Shown one piece after another: positions 57,190-64,000 of a stretch of 64,000 bases of DNA (positions within the stretch are counted from its first letter, which is position 1; each line of letters opens with the position of its first letter). The translations under genes were made by a program, and so were the position numbers. The DNA lies in contig JBAZKM010000002.1 in assembly GCA_041650805.1 (NCBI GenBank), positions 124,001-188,000 of the forward strand, in the 5' to 3' direction. The DNA is from Candidatus Omnitrophota bacterium (GTDB lineage Bacteria; Omnitrophota; Gorgyraeia; 2-01-FULL-45-10). Below the pieces are notes generated by a model. The model searched no databases, was not told the origin of the DNA, and worked only from the letters and a program-made list of their open reading frames with translations.

Positions 57190-58722
57190 ATGATCGCGAA
57201 GATCTATTCCGGGTGCGTTATGGGTGTGGACGCATACGAAGTGACCGTTGAGACCGATATCGGCGGAGGGTTGCCGGGTTTCAATATAGTGGGGCTGCCG
57301 GACATCGCCATAAAGGAGTCCCGCGACAGGATAAAGTCGGCCATAAAGAATTCGAATTTTTCATTCCCCGCGAAGAAGGTCACGATAAACCTGGCGCCGG
57401 CAGACATCAAGAAGGAGGGGTCGTCGTTCGACCTCCCTATAGCCCTTTCGATACTGGCGGCTGAAGGGGTGATAGATCCGGCCCAGGTCAGTACATACGT
57501 CTTCTGCGGCGAACTGTCACTCGACGGCCGGCTCAAGCCGATCAAAGGCGTCCTGCCGATCGCAATGGCATTAAAGAAGATGGGCAGGTCCGTCCTTGTG
57601 ATACCGAGAGAAAATTCAAAGGAGGCGGCGACCGTAAAGGATATAGAGGTCTACCAGGCGGATACATTAAAGGAAGCTGTCGATTTCGTGAACAAGAAGG
57701 CGCCGCTCGAGAGGCAGAGGGCAGACCTCGAACATGTCTTCAAGAGGAACTCAAAATACAGGATAGATTTTAATGATGTGAAAGGACAGGAGCACGTAAA
57801 GCGCGGCCTCGAGGTCGCCGCCGCAGGAGGCCACAACGTCCTCCTTATAGGCCCTCCGGGTTCGGGCAAGAGCATGCTCGCAAAACGGCTTACGACGATA
57901 CTCTCCGAGATGACACTCGAGGAAGGCCTCGAAACGTCGAAGATACACAGTATCGCGGGATTATTGTCGCCGAATAAAGGCCTCATAGGCACGCGCCCTT
58001 TCCGCTCACCGCACCACACGATATCCGATGCCGCTTTGGTAGGCGGCGGGACCAATCCGGTACCGGGCGAAATAAGCTTGGCGCATAACGGCGTCCTCTT
58101 CCTGGATGAGCTCCCGGAATTCAAACGGAACGTGCTCGAGGTCATGAGACAGCCGCTCGAGGAGGGGTCGATCACCATATCCCGCATATCGGCCACCCTC
58201 ACCTACCCGTCGAAATTCATGCTCGTGGCGGCGATGAACCCATGCCCCTGCGGTTACTTCACAGACCCCAAGCGCGAATGTCACTGTACGCCGTTCCAGA
58301 TACAGAAGTACCTCTCCAAGATATCGGGTCCCCTCCTGGACAGGATAGACATACACCTGGAGGTGCCGAGGCTAAAGCTGGAGCACCTCACCGAGAAACG
58401 GCGCGGAGAGCCGTCGGAAAAGATACGCGACCGTGTGGATGCCGCGCGCCTGGTACAGGGGTCGCGTTACAGGAACGACGGCATATACTTCAACGCCCAC
58501 CTCGAGTCGAAAGAGCTTGAAAAGTACTGCGTGCTCGATAAAGAAGGCGAGGAATTGCTAAAGCTCGCCATACTGGAGCTGGGGATATCCGCGAGGGCTT
58601 ACGATAAGATATTGAAGGTATCGCGCACCATAGCCGATCTGGACGGGAAAGAGATCATCGAGGCCCATCACATCTCAGAGGCGATCTCATACAGGAGCCT
58701 CGACAGGAACTTATGGGGATGA
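57190..58722 (+). CDS. comM: ComM/YifB Mg-chelatase-type AAA+ helicase
   Basis: The N-terminal Lon-protease-like domain (GLPGFNIVGLPDIAIKESRDRIKSA) is followed by an AAA+ core with GPPGSGKSMLAKRL, FRSPHHTISDAALVGGG and LFLDELPEFKRNVLE, plus a C-terminal zinc-like block (CPCGYFTDPKRECHC). ComM is a hexameric helicase that promotes branch migration during natural transformation. The length is 510 residues and the start follows AGGAGG. It converges with an SGNH gene with a 10-bp gap. Confidence 0.95.
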   Translation: MIAKIYSGCVMGVDAYEVTVETDIGGGLPGFNIVGLPDIAIKESRDRIKSAIKNSNFSFPAKKVTINLAPADIKKEGSSFDLPIALSILAAEGVIDPAQVSTYVFCGELSLDGRLKPIKGVLPIAMALKKMGRSVLVIPRENSKEAATVKDIEVYQADTLKEAVDFVNKKAPLERQRADLEHVFKRNSKYRIDFNDVKGQEHVKRGLEVAAAGGHNVLLIGPPGSGKSMLAKRLTTILSEMTLEEGLETSKIHSIAGLLSPNKGLIGTRPFRSPHHTISDAALVGGGTNPVPGEISLAHNGVLFLDELPEFKRNVLEVMRQPLEEGSITISRISATLTYPSKFMLVAAMNPCPCGYFTDPKRECHCTPFQIQKYLSKISGPLLDRIDIHLEVPRLKLEHLTEKRRGEPSEKIRDRVDAARLVQGSRYRNDGIYFNAHLESKELEKYCVLDKEGEELLKLAILELGISARAYDKILKVSRTIADLDGKEIIEAHHISEAISYRSLDRNLWG

Positions 58723-58732
58723 CTTGATAAAT

Positions 58733-59722
58733 CTACTTGCGGAGGGCTGAAACGATCGCTTGCGCATAAGCCATATTGGCTTCCGGACCGGGGTGTCTAC
58801 CGCTATACTCTTCGTTTGCGACTTTATATCTTCTTATCGCATCAAGGCCATTAACCAAAGTAATATTATCATATCTAGCGATAACTTTTTTAAATCCCTC
58901 ATCTAAAGAATCATTCGGCCCCAGGGGCATCCACAAAATAATAAATCTCATTTTGTAAGGTGCTATAATTTCGTTTATTGCACCGATGACGAAATCGTAT
59001 AGTTCAAACGGAGAGATGTCAGGTCCTTTGTAATTCTTTTTAATAAACTCAGCGTAAAGCATGCGCGGGAAAAAGAGATGCTTGCCGCGAAGCATGCTGG
59101 GTGGATCTACGATCTGCATAATGTCGTCTTTCCTGGTTATGTAGGGACCTGCAAGGGGCGGCCCGTTATGGCCGGTGGGCAGGAAAGGGCTCAGGGATCT
59201 TTCAAACAACAAGTTTTCTGCCCCCAGCACTATTATGGCCGGTTTCAATCTGTCTAAAATGCCTCTCCGTTTTAATTCTTTCAATTGCAGTATAACATTA
59301 GCGTAGGAAGACGCGCATACTCCATAATTGTACGATGGCAAATGCAAACTATCAGCGGCTAAATAAGTAAATGTCTGCTCCGCCTCTACTTCATATCCGT
59401 AAACAAAAGAGCAACCGAGAGATAATATCCCGCCCTCTTCGATAATAGACCCGTCCGCGTGCCGGGGGATCCTGTAACCCAGTTTATGGGAATGGATAAA
59501 AAAGCTGCCGTCGGTCATGCTTGAGGAAAAGGAGGGGGACATTTCATATCCTGTCGTGCCATATTTAAAAGCCCCTTCAGGCCAATGTCTCACGTCCTCC
59601 GCATTCATATATTTAACTTTCAGATAACTATTTACCCCGGACATGACCAGGCCGATAACCAAAACACTTAATAGGATATTCAAAAAAATATTCGATCTTT
59701 TGATCTTTTCTATCATAGACAT
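58733..59722 (-). CDS. SGNH-like hydrolase with N-terminal membrane anchor
   Basis: After the start at 59,722 (MSMIEKIK) comes one membrane helix and then an SGNH-like domain: LSLGCSFVYGYEVEAEQTF (GCS in place of GDS), YNYGVCASSYANV, VLGAENLLF and the C-terminal GRHPGPEANMAYAQA. The product is 329 residues. An upstream ATG at 59,785 would overlap lnt and is less likely. This is the fifth SGNH protein of the window, outside the accessory cluster, and it follows lnt by 16 bp. Confidence 0.78.
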   Translation of the reverse strand: MSMIEKIKRSNIFLNILLSVLVIGLVMSGVNSYLKVKYMNAEDVRHWPEGAFKYGTTGYEMSPSFSSSMTDGSFFIHSHKLGYRIPRHADGSIIEEGGILSLGCSFVYGYEVEAEQTFTYLAADSLHLPSYNYGVCASSYANVILQLKELKRRGILDRLKPAIIVLGAENLLFERSLSPFLPTGHNGPPLAGPYITRKDDIMQIVDPPSMLRGKHLFFPRMLYAEFIKKNYKGPDISPFELYDFVIGAINEIIAPYKMRFIILWMPLGPNDSLDEGFKKVIARYDNITLVNGLDAIRRYKVANEEYSGRHPGPEANMAYAQAIVSALRK

Positions 59723-59738
59723 GCCTATGGATAAAAAT

Positions 59739-61283
59739 TTATGCCGATGGCTTAAGGAGACGGGCCAGGATATAGAGAGACGCATATGTCATGCAGAGAC
59801 ACGCAAAGATATCACCGTATCTCATGTACGGGGTCCCGGCCCGCGAAAGGATGATCTCGCGCGTCCTGAAGCCGCTGACGAATATATTCCCGCCGGACTC
59901 GACGGTATCCGATATGCGCCCCTTCTGGTCTATGAAACAGGAGAGGCCTGTGTTCGCGGCGCGTATGACGTTCGTCCTGAACTCGACCGCCCTGAATACG
60001 GAACTCTGGGCATGCTGGAACGGCGCCGCCGTCTCTTTGTACCAGGCGTCATTTGTGATGTTCACCAGGAAGCCGGCGCCGCTTTTGATGAACTCCCGGC
60101 TTAAGGACGGGAATATATCCTCAAAACATATGAGCGCGGAGAACCTTACCTTCTTAAGCATCTTCCACCCGGAGCCGTTCCCCACGTCCCCCCTCTCGAT
60201 AAAAAAGTCGAAGACCCTGTAGTCCCTGCCCGCGGTGCAGTCGCCTATAGGGACCGGCGCGAACTTTTCTACAAATGAGAAGATCTTCTTGAAAGGTATA
60301 TATTCACCGAACGGCACCAGGTGTATCTTATCGTATCTCTCTACAGGCCGCCCCTCTTCGGAAAATAGGACGGCGCTGTTATAATAGCCGCCTCCCTCCT
60401 CCCTTACAGTGCCTACAAGGAGCGGGGTCCCGATATTTGACGCCAGGCCCCTGACCCTTTCTAATAGATCCCTTTCGGATTCCAAAAACCCAGGCACCGA
60501 TGTCTCGGGCCAGACGATGAGGTCCGGCTTTTCTTTCGCGGCCTCTACCGTAAGAGACTCATACGTGCCGAGGATATCCTCCCTGAAATTCGAATCCCAT
60601 TTACGGTCCTGGGGGATATTGCCCTGGACTATGGCGACCTTAAGCGGCTGGCCTGTGAATACGTTATTAAGGCGTATGTATCCGTACCGCAGAGTCAATA
60701 AGATGACGAGCGCCGCTATCATGAGCGGTTCGAAACGGTACTCCCTCCGCGCCAGGTCTTTGGCGACCATATATAACGCCGCATTGACCATAATGATGAG
60801 AAAGCTGACCCCGTATACGCCCGTGATATCGGCTATCTGTATAATGGGGAGATTAAAACTTTGCGAATGGCCAAGGAGCACCCATCCGAAACCGAATATA
60901 CCCGCGGATCGTATCCATTCCAGGCCGACCCAGGCGGAGGGGGCAAAGAATAAAAGGGGGTATAGGGTATGGGGTATAGGGTATCGGAGAAGAAGGCCGA
61001 AGAGGCCGAAGTATAGCGCAAGATAAAGGACCGCGAAGATCATGCCGGGAAGGGTGACGTGGACAAGCCACCAGATCGTGCCAAAAAAGAAGAGGACGCC
61101 GGTGAGATAGGATAATAGAAATGCTTTAAGCGGGCCCTGTCCTTCTATGGCGAAGAAGAGAGGAATGAATGCAACCCACGCAAGTAACCACAGGTTAAAA
61201 CCGGGGAAAGATAATATCAATAATACTGCCGATAAGCATGCCAACAATACCCTATACCCTATACCCGATACCCTTTTTCTCAT
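59739..61283 (-). CDS. lnt: Apolipoprotein N-acyltransferase
   Basis: Lnt adds the third acyl chain to lipoproteins before Lol export. Six N-terminal membrane segments (residues 10-205) precede a nitrilase domain with the catalytic triad: [10 protein letters not shown] (E), [12 protein letters not shown] (K) and [10 protein letters not shown] (C). I chose the ATG at 61,283 because it overlaps the secA stop (ATGA). Two heptamer arrays are read in frame: near the N-terminus (SGIGYRV) and between membrane segments ([10 protein letters not shown]). Both are extra to the family pattern. The length is 514 residues. Confidence 0.95.
   Translation of the reverse strand: MRKRVSGIGYRVLLACLSAVLLILSFPGFNLWLLAWVAFIPLFFAIEGQGPLKAFLLSYLTGVLFFFGTIWWLVHVTLPGMIFAVLYLALYFGLFGLLLRYPIPHTLYPLLFFAPSAWVGLEWIRSAGIFGFGWVLLGHSQSFNLPIIQIADITGVYGVSFLIIMVNAALYMVAKDLARREYRFEPLMIAALVILLTLRYGYIRLNNVFTGQPLKVAIVQGNIPQDRKWDSNFREDILGTYESLTVEAAKEKPDLIVWPETSVPGFLESERDLLERVRGLASNIGTPLLVGTVREEGGGYYNSAVLFSEEGRPVERYDKIHLVPFGEYIPFKKIFSFVEKFAPVPIGDCTAGRDYRVFDFFIERGDVGNGSGWKMLKKVRFSALICFEDIFPSLSREFIKSGAGFLVNITNDAWYKETAAPFQHAQSSVFRAVEFRTNVIRAANTGLSCFIDQKGRISDTVESGGNIFVSGFRTREIILSRAGTPYMRYGDIFACLCMTYASLYILARLLKPSA
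60958..60985. repeat. Heptamer array inside lnt, GGGTATA family
   Basis: Four registers: GGGTATA, GGGTATG, GGGTATA, GGGTATC. Read in frame it encodes [10 protein letters not shown] between two membrane segments of Lnt. Confidence 0.85.
61245..61272. repeat. Heptamer array at the lnt N-terminus, GGGTATA family
   Basis: Four registers on the plus strand, CAATACC, CTATACC, CTATACC and CGATACC, lie just after the lnt start. They encode SGIGYRV-type residues. Confidence 0.8.
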
Positions 61284-64000
61284 TTCCCGCAGCACTTCTT
61301 ATACTTCTTCCCGCTGCCGCACGGGCACGGGTCATTTCTTCCGACCTTCGGCGCTTCACGCTTATATGTGACCGCCGGCTCTTTCGGGAGCTGTCCCTCA
61401 TAGGACGGTGCGCCGGACCCTGTCCGGTCCGGAGGCACATCCTGGAACTGCATCTTCTCCTCATGAAGAAGCTTTTGATGGGACATATCGAAGACGCCGG
61501 GCTCGCGATCTTCTTTTATCGCCTGTATCTTGAAGAGGTACTCGAGCGTCTCCTCCTTTATTCTGTCTATCATATCCATGAACATGGCGTACCCCTCATG
61601 CTGGTACTCTATGAGAGGGTCGCGCTGGCCGTACGCCCTGAGGCCTATGCCTTCCCTGAGGCTGTCCATCGCGTATAGGTGGTCCTTCCATCTGGAATCG
61701 ACGACCTGCAGGAGGACCATCCTCTCCAGATATGACATCATCTCATTGCCAAGGGACTGCCGCTTCCTGTCGTAAACTTCCCTGAACTGCTTCAAAAGTT
61801 CTTCCCTGATATCGCCCCTGTTCATCTCGTCCAGCTTCACGCCTTTTATCTTCATGCCGAACCTGGACTCGAAATGCTGCAGGAGACCCTCGAAATCCCA
61901 GCTGTCGTAAGAGGCCTTCTCGTTAAGGTATGTATCGAGCAGGCCGTCCACCGTCTCTTCCATGATCTCGTAAATATACTCTTTCAGCTCGCCGCCGAAT
62001 AGTATCTTCTTCCGCTCATCGTAGATGACCTCCCGCTGCCTGTTCATGACATTATCGTAATCAAGGAGGTGTTTCCTTATCTCGAAGTTATGCTGTTCCA
62101 CCCTCTTCTGGGCGGTCGAGATGGCCTTTGTGATGAACGGGTGCTGTATATCCTGCCCCTCCTCCATGCCCAGCTTCTCCATTATGAGCTTTATCCGGTC
62201 TGAGCCGAATATCCTCATGAGGTCATCTTCCAGGGAGAGGTAGAACCTGCTGGAGCCGGGGTCCCCCTGCCGGCCGGACCGGCCGCGCAGCTGGTTATCT
62301 ATACGGCGGGCCTCGTGGCGCTCGGTACCCACGATATGCAATCCGCCCATCGCGGCCACGCCTTCCCCTAGGACTATATCGGTCCCGCGGCCTGCCATAT
62401 TGGTGGCGATGGTGACCGCATACTTCTGGCCGGCCTTGGCCACTATCTCCGCCTCCATCTCATGATACTTAGCGTTCAGGACGTGGTGCGGCACCCCCAT
62501 GCGTTTTAGGAGGTTAGACAATTGTTCGGATTTTTCTATAGAGATGGTGCCGACCAGCGCCGGCCTCCCCGCCGCGTTGAGCTCCGCGATCTCCTTGCAT
62601 ACGGCATTGAACTTTTCCCGCTCGGTCTTGTAGATGATGTCCGGATGGTTCGTCCGTATGAGGGGCCTGTTGGTCGGGATGACTACGACCTCCAGCGAAT
62701 ATATCTTCTGGAATTCCGCCGCTTCGGTCTCTGCCGTGCCCGTCATACCGGCCAGTTTTTTATACATCCTGAAGTAGTTCTGGAAGGTGATCGTGGCGAG
62801 CGTCTGGTTCTCCCGCTCTATCTTCACGCCCTCTTTCGCTTCCACCGCCTGGTGGAGACCGTCCGACCAGCGCCTCCCCGGCATCAGCCGTCCCGTGAAC
62901 TCGTCGACTATGACCACCTCATCGTCCTTTACGACATAGTCGACGTCGCGCTTGTAAAGGGCATGCGCCCGCACGGCCTGGCGTATGTGATGCTCCCATT
63001 CCGACTGCAGGTCATCGTAGAGGTTCTTGACCCCCAGCATCTCCTGGCACTTCATGACCCCTTCTTCCGTAAGGTTAACGGTATGGTTCTTCTCGTTCAC
63101 CACATAGTCGATGCCCTTCTCGATGTCGAGCCCCTTGTATTTTGCCGCTATCTCTTCGCTGTCGGTGATCGTCTTGCCCCTGAGGCGCGGGACTATCTTA
63201 TTTATGGTGTAATATTTATCGGTCGACTCTTCGGCGGGGCCGGATATGATGAGCGGCGTCCTCGACTCGTCGACAAGGATCGAATCTACCTCATCGACAA
63301 TGGCGTAGTTCAGGGGCTTCTGGACCATATCCTCTTTTCTGACCACCATATTGTCGCGCAGGTAGTCGAAACCGAATTCGTTGTTCGTGCCGTATGTCAC
63401 GTCGCACCCGTATGCCTCCTGCCGCGACTTCTGGTCCATGTCATGCTGGATTACGCCTATGGTAAGCCCCAGGAATTCATATATCGGTCCCATCCAGGCC
63501 CTGTCCCTTTTGGCGAGGTAATCATTGACCGTCACCACATGTACGCCTTCGCCGGTCAGGGCATTAAGATATACCGGCAGGGTGCCCACAAGCGTCTTCC
63601 CCTCTCCGGTGGCCATCTCAGCTATCTTGCCCTGATGCAGTACGATACCACCCATGAGCTGGACATCGAAGTGCCTCAGTTTTATGGTGCGCTTCGAGGC
63701 CTCCCGCACCACGGCGAACGCTTCGGGCAGGACACCCTCGAAGGTCCTGTTCCTGAGATCGCGGAGCTTCCTCTTCAGTCGCTCTTTTTCGTCGGGCGAT
63801 GTGGAGCTCCTGAACAATTCCTCGAGCTCCCTTATCTGGTCGATGTGATCTTTCCTCTTCTCCGATATCCTCTGCCTGAACTCGTCGGTCTTGGCGCGCA
63901 GCTCTGAGTCGGAAAGCTTGGATATCTCCGGCTCGAAGGAATTGATGACGTCGACGGTAGGCCGGAGCGTCCTCACCATCCTCTCGTTCTGCGTCCCGAT
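61280..64000 (-). CDS. secA: Preprotein translocase ATPase SecA (5' end outside window)
   Basis: SecA drives protein export through SecYEG. The 906 visible residues begin [20 protein letters not shown], which aligns with the usual SecA N-terminus, so only about 10 residues are missing. Walker A is [14 protein letters not shown] and the DEAD-type block is [42 protein letters not shown] is the arginine-finger region. The C-terminal zinc motif is [13 protein letters not shown]. The stop overlaps the lnt start. Confidence 0.97.
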   Translation of the reverse strand: MGTQNERMVRTLRPTVDVINSFEPEISKLSDSELRAKTDEFRQRISEKRKDHIDQIRELEELFRSSTSPDEKERLKRKLRDLRNRTFEGVLPEAFAVVREASKRTIKLRHFDVQLMGGIVLHQGKIAEMATGEGKTLVGTLPVYLNALTGEGVHVVTVNDYLAKRDRAWMGPIYEFLGLTIGVIQHDMDQKSRQEAYGCDVTYGTNNEFGFDYLRDNMVVRKEDMVQKPLNYAIVDEVDSILVDESRTPLIISGPAEESTDKYYTINKIVPRLRGKTITDSEEIAAKYKGLDIEKGIDYVVNEKNHTVNLTEEGVMKCQEMLGVKNLYDDLQSEWEHHIRQAVRAHALYKRDVDYVVKDDEVVIVDEFTGRLMPGRRWSDGLHQAVEAKEGVKIERENQTLATITFQNYFRMYKKLAGMTGTAETEAAEFQKIYSLEVVVIPTNRPLIRTNHPDIIYKTEREKFNAVCKEIAELNAAGRPALVGTISIEKSEQLSNLLKRMGVPHHVLNAKYHEMEAEIVAKAGQKYAVTIATNMAGRGTDIVLGEGVAAMGGLHIVGTERHEARRIDNQLRGRSGRQGDPGSSRFYLSLEDDLMRIFGSDRIKLIMEKLGMEEGQDIQHPFITKAISTAQKRVEQHNFEIRKHLLDYDNVMNRQREVIYDERKKILFGGELKEYIYEIMEETVDGLLDTYLNEKASYDSWDFEGLLQHFESRFGMKIKGVKLDEMNRGDIREELLKQFREVYDRKRQSLGNEMMSYLERMVLLQVVDSRWKDHLYAMDSLREGIGLRAYGQRDPLIEYQHEGYAMFMDMIDRIKEETLEYLFKIQAIKEDREPGVFDMSHQKLLHEEKMQFQDVPPDRTGSGAPSYEGQLPKEPAVTYKREAPKVGRNDPCPCGSGKKYKKCCGK

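Noticed and set aside
62522..63907. 461-codon plus-strand reading frame opposite secA
   Set aside because: It is the complement of highly conserved SecA sequence, with no ribosome site or recognisable domain.

Overview
The window reads as a chromosomal segment of an uncultured diderm bacterium. The best guess is candidate phylum Omnitrophota (OP3) or a relative in the PVC neighbourhood. This rests on gene content, not a marker phylogeny: MlaFED, LolDE, Lnt and SecA of a two-membrane cell, an McsA-McsB-ClpC protein-arginine-kinase cluster, a TatD-radical SAM fusion, many SGNH hydrolases and a 3,748-residue surface-type protein. No tRNA, rRNA, CRISPR array, phage or intact transposase gene was seen.

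Positions 1-28,800 are a dense minus-strand housekeeping block. In transcription order it runs lysS-lolE-lolD; then ilvE, mcsA, mcsB, clpC, an AsmA/TamB-like gene, mlaE, mlaF, mlaD, a PIN-TRAM gene, ispD, ispF, cysE, cysS, tmk, holB, ricT, metG, tatD-rSAM, a CPBP protease, a DUF362 ferredoxin-like protein, mtnA, thiL, tsaE, tsaB and alr; then ilvD, which runs off the left edge. Strong sigma-70-type promoters precede lysS, ilvE and ilvD. Positions 28,800-33,200 hold a cyclic-di-GMP pair: a PAS/GAF/GGDEF/HD-GYP enzyme and a MshEN-PilZ effector.

Positions 33,200-55,000 are an accessory surface region that becomes visibly AT-rich from about 36.2 kb. It holds four SGNH hydrolases, a hidden 45-codon DUF5989-like membrane peptide, a RelE/Phd toxin-antitoxin pair, a secreted double beta-propeller protein, three lipoproteins, a HEAT-repeat membrane protein, and the giant protein whose stop codon overlaps the HEAT gene's start. 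The giant protein carries seven propeller repeats of the same 43-residue type as the secreted propeller protein. It also has two LamG-like domains inside a 1,247-bp exact duplication, a coiled coil, a C39-like domain without its cysteine, a long hydrophobic region and a hydrolase-like C-terminus. Two of the transcription units have a promoter, a leader of about 80 nt and an intrinsic terminator ahead of the first gene.

Positions 55,000-58,700 are plus strand: a probably leaderless ECF sigma factor, a zinc-finger membrane anti-sigma factor, spoVG, yraN and comM. A 34-bp element occurs once before the anti-sigma gene and once before spoVG. A structured RNA candidate lies antisense between them. 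Positions 58,700-64,000 return to the minus strand with another SGNH hydrolase, lnt and secA (5' end off the window).

The most unusual signal is a set of short heptanucleotide arrays (4-5 units, 28-35 bp, several unit families). They sit between and inside conserved genes, reading in frame through MetRS, CysRS, LysRS, LolD, RicT and Lnt, and I saw none in the accessory region.
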